A stretch of DNA of 64,000 bases from Lonicera japonica (taxonomy: Eukaryota > Streptophyta > Magnoliopsida > Dipsacales > Caprifoliaceae), in the NCBI GenBank assembly GCA_021464415.1, contig CM038469.1, positions 660,501 through 724,500 on the forward strand. The letters are read 5' to 3'. Of this stretch, positions 10,101-22,220 are shown piece after piece (position 1 is the stretch's first letter; each line of letters opens with the position of its first letter). Both the position numbers and the translations under genes were made by a program. The notes below the pieces were generated by a model. It was not told the origin of the DNA, ran no database searches, and was given only the letters and a program-made list of their open reading frames with translations.

Positions 10101-13011
10101 TGTGACACCCCGAATCCCGTTATGAGATTTAGTCCTCCGGAACTCGGTAAATCACGGTGCCGTACGCGACGGTGGGTTCGAAATGCATAGCGGAAAAATG
10201 ATATATTAGAAAATTACGTGTAAAGCCACATTTTTACGAAAAATTCGGCATGTGGAGTTCATATTTTCAATAAACCAACACCTGTAAAATAATAAAAAGA
10301 TAAATTTTATATCTAGAATATCAACTCCACATTTCTATAGTCCTTAATCAATACAATAAGGCAAATAATCCTTATATCAAACAATTCCTCCAACAACGTC
10401 CCAATAATTAAAGAATAAGGCCTTACATCTTATGAATTGTAATGGGTACAATTTAATAATACAAACAACATTAATGGTACTAATATGTATAACTCTTAAG
10501 TAACAAGTCATCCATGGACGACTACATCTGTTTATGGTCATTAGAGGTTCTAATCCGTAATCATGATGCGTATATATATACCATTTACATGACTCTTTAT
10601 AATTATCTATAGATTTATACATTGATGCAATGAAAATCATTTTTCATGCAATGCATACCAAGTACGATCCCATCCCTGAAGATACGAGAAAATATGTATC
10701 CAAAGGTACTGTCAAGATATACGTGATTCGTAATAAAAAGGTATATCCATCTCCAAAGTATATTAAATTAAAATATGGAAGTATATCATATTAATAAAGG
10801 GCATAAGGGAAGTATAGTCATAAAACAATACATAGGCACTAATCTCATCCAACTGCTCATCTCGTATCCAACATCTAACATCTAGGATTTACTATATAGT
10901 GCACTGCGATCCGGATCTACGCCCCCAAGGCTGGGTCCCCCCGTGGACCACCTAGATGGTGTAAGGTATGCCGCATCGTGGGGTCCCCCTACGGACCATA
11001 GAGTATGCCGCTCTAAAAGCGGGGTCCCTCTACACAGACCAGGGTATGTAGCCTCTAGGGCTAAGTCAACCTCATTGACCACTAGTGCCTTACAAAACTA
11101 TGAAAGCAATAAAACATATTCTCCTAAAGAATATACTTATACATAGTACACATACATGTACACACACTCATATATATTTATATCTCCAATCTTCCTACTT
11201 GTCTCCACATACACAAACTATATATGTATCACCAAATATGTGTATATGGTAGATAGATATATTCAACTTATAATATATATAATATACACGTGCCATTAAC
11301 GAATCCGAAACATTAGAGAAAAGCATATTCGAATAGGGCATTCTCATGTGAAATATACTGACCTATATATGTATATATGCCTATCCTTAAGTCTCCCTTT
11401 ATTTACCAAAGGTTTAATTCAATACAAAGGGGTCGCACACGTACTATGTGTATCACTAACCCATATCTATATTTGGTAAATCGAATTGATAGCCACAAGA
11501 CCCACATTGATTCAGAATGCAACTATTATACGAGTGCCATGAAATATATCAATACCATGACTTAACTACATCCACGCAATACTTGAACAACCCTAAAGAG
11601 AGAGTGTTAATGGTTTACTAAAAACATCTCTTGTTTCCAAAGTGATAATTTTCCCACCAAGGTAATGATATTAAAAGGCTAATGGCACTTGTATAACATC
11701 TACATCAATATCATAATACATACATGAAATTCCTTCCACAAACTAAGCTTATGTAATCTCAAGCTCTTTACAACCATATACAATTTCTAACTATGCCCAA
11801 AATGCATATAGGGAGCTTTTGATAGATTTACAACATTGACCCCTTAACAACTTGGTAACATGGATAGGAAAGTTGTGTGTATAGTTATGTTTTAAGGTAC
11901 CAAGTTCACACTACGGCATCTGTGAGTCGTGTCTAGCCCAACTCTTCATTCTTCGTTCATAAAATAATGCACATAAGCCCCAAGTTAAGAATACGCGCTT
12001 ACGCGCTAATGAACACTACCTAGGGCTTGTAACGCTTCACACCTACCCTATAGCTTTTACCATAAACATGATACAACAATAAGATTATAGAGAAATTAGC
12101 ACATATATGCCTAGATGCCAAACCTAAACTCCATGTATGAATATAAACCTCATTTATATGCCAAACTTTCATGTTTGGCTTAGAAAACTAGGATGTAATA
12201 CATAATAATTGAAAACAAGGTTAAATACTAGTCTTCCCACCTTAGTTAGGCCAATAGTCGAAGCTTTTAAGCGCCGGATCGAGCCGCAACCCATCAAATC
12301 TTAAAACCCCCAATTTTCGAGCTCAAAACCTAGAAATTATGGAGATTAAGTGGGGAAGATGATGAATAGTAGATATTTAGAGATGATATGGTGGTGTTTT
12401 TAGATCATGATAAGGGGTGGTTCAATATCTCTCAAAATCTCACTAAAATGGAGCTCTCACCTCTCTCTAAGCTCCTCCCATGGTGGTGGTTCGAAATGGG
12501 GAGGAAGGGATGAAGAATGATGAATAAAATGCAATGAAAAATGGTTAAAAAACACTCTGGGCACCCTCTGATCGATCAGAGGAGACAAATTTTGAAACTC
12601 AGCTTTTTTGACAAAAATCTCAGTTTTCACGACCCGTTTTGATCCCCGAAATGACTTCAATTCGACTTGAACTTTAAACGAATGTTGTAGAGGGGAATGA
12701 AATGAAACAATGGCCATAAATAGGGACTCATTTTTACTTCATATGAAGAAGCTATGACCTTCCAAAGTTGGCTAAAAACTCATTTCGGCAAAAGTTCGAC
12801 TTTTTGCTGTTAGCCGCCAAATTTAACCGTGACTTCCCAAATTTCTTTCTAACCATACACACATACTTAATAACATTAAAAATGACTTTTTTGGAAGTGT
12901 TCGATTAACTACAGAGGCCCCAGAACAAAAATTGACTCCTTAAACGGACGTTTGGCCTGAAACGGGCTTAAGAAGAGAATTAGCGCGTAAACGAAATTAC
13001 GAGGCGTTACA
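10101..13011 (-). mobile_element. 3' LTR (E) of the 52-kb element
   Basis: A 2911-bp LTR, TGTGACACC...GGCGTTACA. It carries GC-rich short tandem units at about 10925-11060 (repeats of GGGGTCCCC...ACCA...GTATGCCGC) and many ATATAT/CACATA tracts. The tag CCTCTGATCGATCAGAGG lies at 12565-12582. The pyrimidine/purine-rich end runs directly into the polypurine tract at 13012. LTR G matches it over its whole length. Confidence 0.85.
12565..12582. repeat. Palindromic tag, LTR E
   Basis: Perfect 18-bp palindrome CCTCTGATCGATCAGAGG. In sense (minus) it is followed about 10 bases later by GTGTTTTTTAACC, the position where LTR F has TTTTATACCC. Confidence 0.9.
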
Positions 13012-13600
13012 ATCTCCCCTTCTTAAGAAGTTTTTTCCTCGAAATTTAAATAATGATGGATAAGAATAAAACAACTCTCCAATTCATGTCGACCTCCCCT
13101 CCTTAAGAGGGTATCTACAACTTCAGAATGTAATATTTCAACTAAAGGCATCCGGACAGCTATTGCTCTGAGAAAATGAATGATTGATAGATTCTAAGAC
13201 ACCCAAAGCTCTCAATTTGTGTTCCACATCGAAAAATGGATATAATGTTTCTAAACGCAGTCCTTCGTCACTAGAGGGTCTAAGAACACTAAACGACTAG
13301 ATTTTGAGCCTACAGCATCAGGTCAAACTCAAAATAGCGTCTATGGACAAATGATAAAGTGTTATCGACGACACACTTCACACGACATTGTACCTAATCA
13401 TTGGAATCATAAAATAAATTAAAAATTCAAAACCCACATTAGCTCAATACGAAATACAATATAAACAAGAAAATCATTCTAGTTGAATCGATTTCAATAA
13501 GCTCCCAACACCACCTGGCTGATAATTAGAGACTCTACTTAGGTTTTGGGACATCTAACCAAGTTATCAGTGCTGGAATAGAAAAGTTGGACATTACACA
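13012..13600 (-). other. Left internal segment of the 52-kb element, with polypurine tract
   Basis: It starts with the polypurine tract (minus CTTCTTAAGAAGGGGAGAT, 13012-13030) and resembles the matching end of the element at 28657. There is no ORF of any family. It ends where a copia-family LTR begins at 13601. Confidence 0.65.
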
Positions 13601-13689
13601 TGTTAGAGTGATATACTAAAAGCTATAATTTTCTTATTGGTTTGGATATGTTATAAACATGGTTTTGCTATTTTAATGAGAATCTTTAT
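13601..13689 (+). mobile_element. Terminal 89 bp of a copia-family LTR
   Basis: It begins TGTTAGAGTGATATACTAAA, the exact start of the copia LTRs at 15545 and 38718, and stops at GAGAATCTTTAT where TGTGACGCC starts. It is plausibly the beginning of the 5' LTR of copia copy 2, separated from its remainder (from about 44391) by all later insertions. This is an inference. Confidence 0.6.
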
Positions 13690-15544
13690 TGTGACGCCTC
13701 GAATCCCGTTTTAAGATTTTCACCTCCGGGACCCGGTTAATCACGGATGCCATGCGCGACGGCGGGTTTGAAATATAGAAATCTCAATTAATTAAAAAAA
13801 TTTCTTGAAATAAAAGGCCATTTGATAAAATTCGGGCATGTGGAGTTCGTTTCTTTAACAAACCAACCTATCATATTAGAATCATTTTCATACAAACAAA
13901 ATCGCATTCAACAACATTTAAATCAACTCCACATATAACATTACTTTTACAGGTTCATAGTAAAACCATTTCCGTACAAATGGAAATCATAACCAACATT
14001 TTGAAAACCACTCCACATCTAAAAAACCACTTATTTAACATGTCAGAAAATATAGTTCACACAGTCAAAACCGATATCAAACACTTATACAAAAGTCTTT
14101 CTATAGAATATAAAAGCAAAAGATTATACAACATGGTCCTTTTTCTAAAAAGTGACCAAAGAGGACTACGGACATCAGAGGTCTTCTAAACTCGTAACCC
14201 ACGTGCCAATCCCCGAAGCTACGCCTGCAAAATTGGTTAGAAAGGGAATGAGCCAAATCTAGGTTCAGTGGGAACTATATAAGTTTTGTATAGAAAATAC
14301 TTTACTTAAATGCAAAGGTTTGAAAATCATGTAATGCAATGAAACCCACACACACACTTGCATGCTAACCACATTAAGAATCCTATCCTAGCCATCCGAA
14401 AACTATCTACTCGATTTAACCGATCGTAGCTCTAACCTTCCATGACCATTGCCCCACGTTCTCATATATCACACATGGGTAGTCGATCCAAGGTTATTCC
14501 GTTGTAATACTAGCTTCCTATGGTTTGTCATGCTAAGAGGATCTTATTTAAGAGGTGTGTGTGTGTCTCAACACCGTTCCATCTATCCCGCCATATTATC
14601 GAGAGATATATTAAATGCCAAATATTATTTACTTTATCTTTATTGTTAGTACATTATCAATTCCATACTTGGCCTAGTAATAGGCTTCACTGCTAACTTA
14701 TCCAATCTAAGCGTCCCGTTAAGCTATCCTCCTATCAAGCTATTACTTTAGCCATAATTACCACTTGATTGTTAATACATTATATTCATTATGATCCAGG
14801 TAATCACATATGCCATTGACTAGTGTCCTCGCGCTCTTATACCATATTCTAAGGTGCAATTGCTATTACTGCTTTCCACTTGATTCATTAGTACATTATG
14901 AAAAGTTATCACTTCCTTAAGTATATTATGTTCGGTCTGATAAGTGTCCGTGTTCATTTATCCATATCCGAGGCAAGGTACATACATATAACATAATGTA
15001 AGATATGATACGATACAACAATAACAATAGCATCAACAACAACAATGTAATCACAGTCTCGTACCGGTCCTCGTATCATATCTCTAGTATAATGCCTCGG
15101 TTTCACCCCGAGGTCTGACCAGGCCTAGAGAAACGAATCCCGAAGACTCCGAGGCTCTTATCCATGTCTCCCCCGAGTGAGGAGTGGCTCAGGGACTTGG
15201 TTCTTCCAAGTAAGTCATTCGGAGATAACCATGTAGGACATTTTCCCAGGAATTAACTCCAAATAGTTAACAAGGAGAAAATCCACACAAGTCACGTCGA
15301 CACTCAGAAGGAACCACACCAGGAGACCCCCTAACGGGTGTTGTCCATTAGTAGTCCATCTACTTCCCGAGAAACTCACCAAGTGGGACAGTAGTGGCAC
15401 ATGGGACCTACTCCACTTGCCAGGGAAAAAACTATAGCCGAGAACACAAAGTTTAACAGGAAGACAATATACATAGAGTGGGCTTTCCTTTGTGGGCAAC
15501 CACAACCACCGGCGGAGTCACCGACTTTATTTTCCCGTGCACAG
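13690..15544 (-). mobile_element. Partial LTR (K), divergent member of the large-LTR gypsy group
   Basis: It starts with the group terminus TGTGACGCCTCGAATCCCG, followed by the CCTCCGGGACCCGGTTAATCAC block, and contains the conserved GTTCCCACTGAACC/TTGGCTCATTCCC module in reverse (14240-14280). The distal part (15090-15544, GAGG/CCGAG-rich) does not match the other members. The expected ...GTTACA end is absent; the copia LTR of copy 1 starts at 15545. Either K was cut by that insertion or it is truncated. No gene is seen. Confidence 0.55.
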
Positions 15545-17034
15545 TGTTAGAGTGATATAATAAAAGCCATAATTTTTTTGTTGGTTTGGATATGTTATTA
15601 ACTTGATTTTGCTATTTTAATGAGAATCTTTATGGTCAATGGTTGCATTATATTATTTATTTAAATATTGTGCATGTGTGTCTTTTATTCCATATAGTAG
15701 ATGATTTTGTGTGTAGAGTATAACTTACACATGGAAGATCATATCATCGTTTCTTGTGGAATATAAGTTTAATGGTTCACAGTCTTAGATGAAATTGGAC
15801 ACCCAGCGGTAGGATTGTAGCACAAGTTTTAGTAGTTTATCTTAACTACAGGAAACGGTATAGTTTTAACTCGTTGTGCTAGTACACTTTGTGTGTATTG
15901 AATAGGACCAGTTTGGGTTAATTGTTTTTATACTGACTATATAAAACAATTTAAAATCCCATGGTTATTATGATTACTTATGCTCTTAATCTTGAAATAA
16001 TTAATAGACATATATATGTAGTGTTTGTTGTTTTGACTCATTAAGAGTGAAATTCATTTATGAATCAATAATCTTTGTGAGTTGGATGACGACACTATAT
16101 GTATGATGAATATTAATTATTGACGGAATCCACGTCCTGGTATAGGGATTGATGATAGCCCCTTGAGAACATTATAAGTTTTGATCATGTCAGACCCTGC
16201 AGGTAGATTATGTTAATCCAACATATCAAATAAGTTAAGTGGTAGGCTCAAGGATTAATAAGTCATTTAAATATAATTGTCAGTAATTTAATTTAAATAA
16301 CGGTTATCTGTAATCTTAACGTGGGGAGAATAATAAGTATTTAATAATAATGAGCTCGAAATATAATTTTGTGATAAGGACGGGAGTGCAATTATAATTC
16401 TTTAGTGGTGTGAATTATAATTTATGGAAGGAACTAATTCATAGTAGAATTAGGATTCCAACTTTCCATAGGAAGCCCAAACACTTATTTCTTATTAAGG
16501 TCCCTATCGTAGCCTTATATATACGACGGCCTTGTCTCTTCTCATCATGACATTAATTCTCATATCATCATGACATTAATTCTCATGAGTTAGGGTTTGT
16601 TATATTGAGTGAGGAGAAAATCTTGGTGATACCGTAGCCCACACTCGGTGCAAGATTTGATGGCGGAAGGAATACGATAGAAGATCTTTAGGTTTTCAGC
16701 ACAGCAGTCGTAAATCAATCGTAACTTTTGATCTCACCGTTAGATCGAGCTGATTTTTGGATATGTCGTTCGGAACACAAAGTTACTATTATAATGTAAA
16801 AAATCAGGACGATCAGAAGTCGGTTCGATGGAGAAAACAATCAATTTTCGCAGCCCAGCGAGAATTAAAAAAACCTGACCAAATCGTAATCTGATGCTTT
16901 CAAACCCTAGTCTCCTCATATGGATCCTCTACATGATCCACAAACGTGAAATCCATTTATTCTTATAGGGTTTTAGAAAAAAAATTTGTTCAATCTATAC
17001 GCAATATCAAACGATCCTGTATTTATATCTCCCA
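15545..17034 (+). mobile_element. 5' LTR of copia copy 1
   Basis: About 1.49 kb, TGTTAGAGTG ... TATTTATATCTCCCA. A TATA-like TTATATATACGAC lies at about 16513-16525. Relative to its 3' partner (38718) it carries a ~23-bp tandem duplication at 16539-16585 (unit with CATCATGACATTAATTCTC). The last bases of the consensus LTR (ATCA of CTCCATCA, seen at 44964) are replaced by viral sequence. The left flank is GCACAG; GCACA follows an LTR end of this family at 43922-43926, a possible but imperfect target duplication. Confidence 0.8.
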
Positions 17035-17511
17035 GTTAGAGAATTCCTTTAAAGGTTCTTCTGCCTTTCTTTTTCCTTTATCTTCTTTTTCATCATCACT
17101 TATAGTGTTTACTATATGAGATGGTTCTTGGTCTTCTTCATCAGATGAATATTGATTTATTTCATACTGAAAGTGTTTTAATAATTTTCCGTGTTCCAAA
17201 TACATAGTTTGTATTTGTTCTATTATTTTATTTCTTTCAAAAATATTTAAATTTGGGTCTTTATATAATTCTCGCCAATAATCTAGAATTTCTTTTACAT
17301 TTATAAATTTTGTATAATTAAACTTTTCTGTTTGAAAAGTATTTATTTCTTTAGTTCCATAGTATAGTCTAGGAGTTTGGTTGCTTCCTGAACTATTCAT
17401 GCCATCTAAAGAGTTTAAAATATCCGCAATATTTTCATCACATTTCAAATTTAGTTTATTTTCCATATTTAATTGATGTTCTAGATTCAAAAGTTTGTTT
17501 TCTACAAACAT
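17023..17511 (-). CDS. Pararetrovirus ORF2, 162 aa, function unknown
   Basis: Uninterrupted minus-strand ORF starting at 17511, overlapping the end of ORF1 by 10 bases (ATGTTTGTAG supplies both the start and the preceding stop). It is charged and mostly helical in look. The middle holds YYGTKEINTFQTEKFNYTKF and the C-terminal third is acidic (SSDEEDQEPS, SDDEKEDKGKRKAEE), recalling the acidic or basic accessory proteins encoded ahead of the structural genes in several caulimovirids. The last few residues (WEI) and the stop come from the flanking copia LTR, so the natural C-terminus was cut by the integration break. I do not recognise a domain. Confidence 0.6.
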   Translation of the reverse strand: MFVENKLLNLEHQLNMENKLNLKCDENIADILNSLDGMNSSGSNQTPRLYYGTKEINTFQTEKFNYTKFINVKEILDYWRELYKDPNLNIFERNKIIEQIQTMYLEHGKLLKHFQYEINQYSSDEEDQEPSHIVNTISDDEKEDKGKRKAEEPLKEFSNWEI

Positions 17512-17729
17512 TTGATGTTTTGATTTTTGAGATTCATAAGTTCGATTTTCTTAATCCAACCTATCATAAGGTCTGTCATATTATTTAAAGCAACACATAT
17601 ACTACTTATATTTTCAGACTGTTTATCAATATGCACATAATGATTATACATAATTTCTTCTTTACCTATTACAGGAGCTATGCATTCTAAGTCAATACTG
17701 TACGTTTGTTCTTCCATTAATGTTTTCAA
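17502..17729 (-). CDS. Pararetrovirus ORF1, 75 aa, function unknown
   Basis: First ORF downstream of the viral primer site. It begins MKTLMEEQTYSIDLECIAP and ends ...NQNIKCL, overlapping ORF2 in a different frame. Small leader-proximal ORFs at this position are usual in caulimovirids. No domain is recognised, and a second internal Met at residue 5 could also serve. It is uninterrupted, but so short that this says little about function. Confidence 0.5.
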   Translation of the reverse strand: MKTLMEEQTYSIDLECIAPVIGKEEIMYNHYVHIDKQSENISSICVALNNMTDLMIGWIKKIELMNLKNQNIKCL

Positions 17730-17860
17730 GGGTACCTAAGACCTCCTATTACTGTTGTTTCAGGTGCCTAAAACCAGTTCCCTTTATAGCCTGATTGCCA
17801 CAACAAAGGCTTAAAACAGCTTGACGGGAAATATGGGCTTTGAAATGTAATAGGTGTATA

Positions 17861-17878
17861 CTACCATCTCCTTATATA
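17861..17878 (-). promoter_or_regulatory. Second copy of the viral TATA module
   Basis: The 18-mer CTACCATCTCCTTATATA (plus) is identical to that at 18089-18106. In sense it reads TATATAAGGAGATGGTAG. It lies downstream of the primer site, so it may be an alternative or duplicated core promoter, or a remnant of an end-to-end redundancy. Confidence 0.5.
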
Positions 17879-17940
17879 CCAGAAATTAAAACAGAAAAAT
17901 AAAGATAAATATACTTACATAATAATTAAGATGAATCAAA

Positions 17941-17962
17941 AGCGAAACCACCTCTGATACCA
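17941..17962 (-). other. Pararetrovirus primer binding site, tRNA-iMet
   Basis: The minus strand reads TGGTATCAGAGGTGGTT from 17962 leftward, the caulimovirid minus-strand primer site complementary to initiator tRNA-Met. By convention it marks position 1 of the viral genome. It sits about 110 bp downstream of the probable transcription start. Confidence 0.88.
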
Positions 17963-18088
17963 ATTACACAGATGCGGAATAAAGAGGATCAAAATTTTTA
18001 TTTATTGATATAGAAGAAGTAGTTACACAAAGTTTTTTAGAAAGGAGAGGAAAATTTTTACATTACATATGATGCCTCCAAAATTACA

Positions 18089-18106
18089 CTACCATCTCCT
18101 TATATA
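18089..18106 (-). promoter_or_regulatory. 35S-like core promoter of the pararetrovirus
   Basis: In sense, TATATAAGGAGATGGTAG preceded by CTCCATTA. The TATATAAGGA core resembles the TATATAAGGAAG of the CaMV 35S promoter. It is placed between the transactivator gene and the primer site as expected for the pregenomic RNA promoter. Tandem repeats lie 65-130 bp upstream. Confidence 0.7.
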
Positions 18107-18169
18107 ATGGAGATTGTCTAGCCAACAACAACCGACTAAATTTTCTAACAATACTATTCAAAAAGTAAA

Positions 18170-18231
18170 ACACTATTTAAAAAGTTAATGAATAGTAGCT
18201 ACACTATTTAAAAAGTTAATGAATAGTAGCT
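18170..18231 (-). repeat. 31-bp tandem repeat upstream of the viral TATA box
   Basis: Two head-to-tail identical units (18170-18200 and 18201-18231), each containing AAAAAGTTAATGAATAGTAG. Further partial copies of ACTATTCA/TGAATAGT flank them. The position is that of an enhancer in plant pararetrovirus promoters. Enhancer function is inferred. Confidence 0.8.
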
Positions 18232-18444
18232 CTACTATTCATCGAAAGTTACATAAAGTAATTATACAATAATTATACAGTGACTCTTTAATTTTTGTCC
18301 GCACATCTGTCTACTGTCTGCAAACATCTTTATTAGGGATTCCTCACCACCTTCGAGAACTTGTACACCTGTCGTGTGCTAGATTGGTTGTATAGTCGGT
18401 CAGTAGGTGACAAATTCTTTAACGTCACGGATGACGTTTTTCTT

Positions 18445-19994
18445 CTAACCCTCCATTTGGTTAATGATGTTAGCTTCTCCTACGGAGTCCAATGATAGGC
18501 TATCAATAGGACTTGAATTTGAGCCGAAAGCATTGCTTTGGATTTGATTCTCCAATTCCTCAACCTCTATCAATAGATCATATGGAATATCTAAATGATT
18601 TTTATCCTTTAGATTTTTCAAAAAGGTTTTTACCTCAAGTATTTGTTCATGGGAGACTTGATAAGTAGAGTTTAAATCAGTTATAAAAAGTCTCCTTCCA
18701 TTCGTTACCATGATTTTGTAATAATTAGGATACGGATGAACTGTTAGGTACAGCTGTTTGGCTGTTGTAGAAATATGTATTAAATTTTTTAAAAAATAAT
18801 TTCAAACATTCAGTTCATCTATGGGGGTTCCGGAATACATATCATTTTCAAACCATTGGTATTCAGATTGCTCTGTGGCCCGGAGCTCCCATACTTGGTA
18901 TGGCTGGTAGAATTTTTCTTTAAACCGCCATCCAGTAGAACTTGTAATATGAAAAGATAACATTCTATTATATTTATGTTTATGTACCACATGATAGATC
19001 ATGGATTTGATCATCATAGGTAACTTAGTAAGATTACAAGAAAGACTACTAGGGAAGATAATGTGGTTCATAAGTCCCCAATCAATTGTTTCAGTATTCC
19101 AAAGATCATCTTCTGCATAAAGATGGATTTTTGGAATTACTTCATGATCATTTAAATTTTGACCATATTGATGCAAAAGACTTTTTATCTTTAAATTTTG
19201 GTCTTCAATTTTTTGAAGAATTTCTATTTGAAATAAAAGTCTTGGGAGAAGGAGTCTTGCCTTCTCATAAAGACAAATTATTCTACTAGTATAGAAAATA
19301 TTATCTGAAAATTCATTTTCTAATAATTCTGCAAAAGAAAGAAAAGTATTTACTTGTTCAATAAAATCATAAAAAAGCTTAGTTTCATAATTCATTTGTT
19401 TTAAAATTTTGAAACCAAGAGTTTTAAAATTCTCAAGATGTTGAATTAGTTCTTGAAAGGTTCTTGTTTGTTCAAAAATCCTTTCACAAAGTTTGCTCAT
19501 ATTTACGCGAAACTCTTTTTTGTTCCCGGAAATTTGAGCTTTCCAAACCTTATTTAAAGGTTCATAAATTTCCAAGGGTATTCCTGGATTATAAAAATCT
19601 TTTATTTCTTCAACATTGGGAATTTTTTGTTCCCTTGTTGTTAAACCAGAAAATTGTTATACTAAATTGGAAAAATAATGTGCAGGGGTGGACTGTCTTG
19701 TCCATTCATCCCACGCTGCCATTCCTTGGTGCAAATTTTGATATTTTTGATAAGTGGTGCCAGGGAAATTTAATACTTGAGTTTGGCATTGAAACCAATT
19801 ATTGTAGATGCCTAGTTGGCGTCCTCTAAATACAACATACACCGGTCGTGCTTCGATCGGTGGATTTGTGCTCACAGTTCCTTGGCTAGGCTGTGAGGGT
19901 GATCTGGATGCAGTGTGCTTTGCCTTTTTAGCAATAGAAATTCATCCTTCATTTTCAATTTTGTTTTTTCCCTTTGTTAGGGTCTGCCATTACT
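18445..19994 (-). pseudogene. Transactivator/viroplasmin (TAV), two stops and one frameshift
   Basis: Equivalent of caulimovirus gene VI: translational transactivator and inclusion-body protein. The N-terminal Met would be near 19994, with a frameshift before 19875. The viroplasmin (Cauli_VI) motif follows in the segment 19657-19875: VYVVFRGRQLGIYNNW, then a TYQKYQNLHQG run. A TAA at 19657-19659 interrupts the frame, which continues as a long helical region (19575-18802) with repeated Leu/Glu stretches. A TGA just after 18802 is followed in the same frame by the segment containing the Met at 18711 and ending in an acidic tail at 18445. So three separate ORFs are one gene of about 500 codons. 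It is the least damaged large gene of the insert. Confidence 0.8.
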
Positions 19995-20021
19995 GTAAAA
20001 GAAAATAATATTAGTCCACTG

Positions 20022-22220
20022 TATTAATGATCTTGAATAAAGTTCTTACTAAGATAATCTGCAAGAAAGTTATTAGTACCTTTTAAATGTTCAACTTCAA
20101 AAGTATATAAAGCAATTTGATTATACCATTTCAATCTCCTTCCTTGAAGAATATTTTTTTTGTTAATAAGGAAATCTTTAACTGCTTGATTATCAGTTCT
20201 AATAATAAAATCTTTTGGGGCTAAGAAGATATGGAATTTTTTAATTGCTAATTTAATTGCTAATAATTATTTTTCAAATATAATATATTTTATTTCATTT
20301 GGTTTATATTTTCCTGAATTATAACCACATATTAATTCTTGTCTTTGCAGATTTTTTGAAATTGGAGTTTTTCTAGCTCGTATACCAAGATTATTAGACT
20401 CGGTTTCTGTCCAAAGATTTGCTGGAATTGCTTTAAGGACACAACCCCAACATAATTCAGAAGCATCTGTTTCAAGAATTAATTTATCTCCTTGTTGTGG
20501 GAAATAAACTTTGGGGCAATTAGCAAGAATATTATTTTTTATGTTTTTTACTAAAGTTGTATCTTTATTTGTCCAAACAGATTCATCACTTTTCTTGAGT
20601 TTTTCAAGAAGAGGTAATTCTTTTTGAGATAATCCTTGTATGAAATTTCTTCCATAATTAAGGATTCCTAAAAAACTTTGTAATTGTTTTTTATCTTGTA
20701 TATTTTCATCAAAATCTCTGATTTTAGAGATTTTATGACCTTGTAATTTTAAACCGTCTTGATTTAAAATTATTCCAAGAAAATCAATTTATGTTTTTTC
20801 TATTTCTATTTTCTTTGGAGATAATATTATTCCATGTTTTTGGAATTTACTGCTTAATATTTTTAAATGTTTTTTTATGTTCTTCTAATGTATTGGAAAA
20901 TACTAAAATATCATTGATATAGACGACACAGAAATCCTTAAGGTCTTTAAAGATCCCGTCCATCCATCGTTGGAATACTTGTAGTGCTATATTTAGTCCA
21001 AAAGGCATAACATTCCATTGCTAATGTTCTCTTGGAGTGCTAAAGGCTATTAGAGGTTTTGATTCTTCAGTTAGTTTTAACTGCTATAATCCTGATTTAC
21101 AATCGAATTTACTAAAGATCTTTTTACCTTTAGTTTGATTAATCAAAACATCCTTTCTTGGGATAAAATAACCATCAAATACTAATTGTTCATTTAATCT
21201 TTTATAATTTATTACCATTCTTGCTTTTCCTCTTTTTATTTCACTATGGTTTCGTACCATGAATGCCGGACTAGAATGTGGACTTACTGTTTCTTCAATA
21301 AGTTTTGTATCTAGTAATTCTTTGATTTGGTTATCAAATTCATCAATATCTTTTCTAGTATAAATCATTGGTTTTACTCTTATAATTACATTTGGGTCTC
21401 TTAATTTAAGTTGACAATATCTAGGACTGTTATCCCATAATTTTAGTGGGTTTTCACTAAAATTTTCTTTTAAAATTTCATAAAGCCAATGAGTTTTTTC
21501 TAATACTTTTATTATAGGAGTCATATCTCCTTTTTTAACTGGTGAAAATCCATGATCACATTTGTATTTATGTTGTTGTAAAAGTGGAATTTCTATCATT
21601 TCTTTATTTAATGTTAATCCAAGTGTTCCATTATTTATGGTCATTGGTAAATATTTTAAAATAAAATTATTTCCTAAAATAATATCTCCATGCATTTCAG
21701 GGAAACATAAAATTTTTGGAATAATAAATTTCTTTTCATTAAACCAAATTGCTACTTTCTTTGCTTTTAAAGAAATAAAATTTTGAGTACCGTTTATACC
21801 CGTAACAGAAATCAGATTCTTCATTTTTTCTGGTGGTAACGCATTTGGTCTACAAGAACATATTGTTGCTCTAGTATCTATTAACGTACATAAACTATAT
21901 TGTTTATAGCCTGCAAAATTAAAATATCCCAAAACATAGGTATATCTTTTCTTTCCATGACTTGGTGAAAATATAATTTCTTCTTTTCCTAGTTGGAAAT
22001 GATATATTTGGCTTGATTTACTAGTTTCATTTTTACTAGTAGATCCTGGTAATATTGGAATTTTTAAGGAATTATTTCTTTGACTACTCTCCCCTTTTTC
22101 AAAATTAATTGATTTCTTTGGTACACTCAGAAGATGGTTTCGGAAAGTTTTGTTGCCATTGTGAATTTTTACTAGTACTTCTAAAATAAACATTATTGCC
22201 TGAAACTTGTAATTCAACAT
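20022..22220 (-). pseudogene. Pararetrovirus protease-RT-RNase H, broken
   Basis: In order on the minus strand. Aspartic protease near 21950-21600, with active site CTLIDTRATIC; the usual DTG is DTR, which removes the catalytic-loop glycine. RT fingers/palm from about 21390: GKARMVINYKRLN, then FSKFDCKSGL followed by a TAG at 21084-21086. Palm continues with WNVMPFGLN and the active site YIND (plus 20910-20921) where YxDD is expected. An extra A in an A-run near 20875 shifts the frame. RNase H has LILETDASELCWGC (near 20480) and FIIRTDNQAVKDFL (near 20200), ending LADYLSK at about 20045. Further stops lie near 21015, 20790 and 20268. Enzymatically dead on several counts. Confidence 0.88.
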
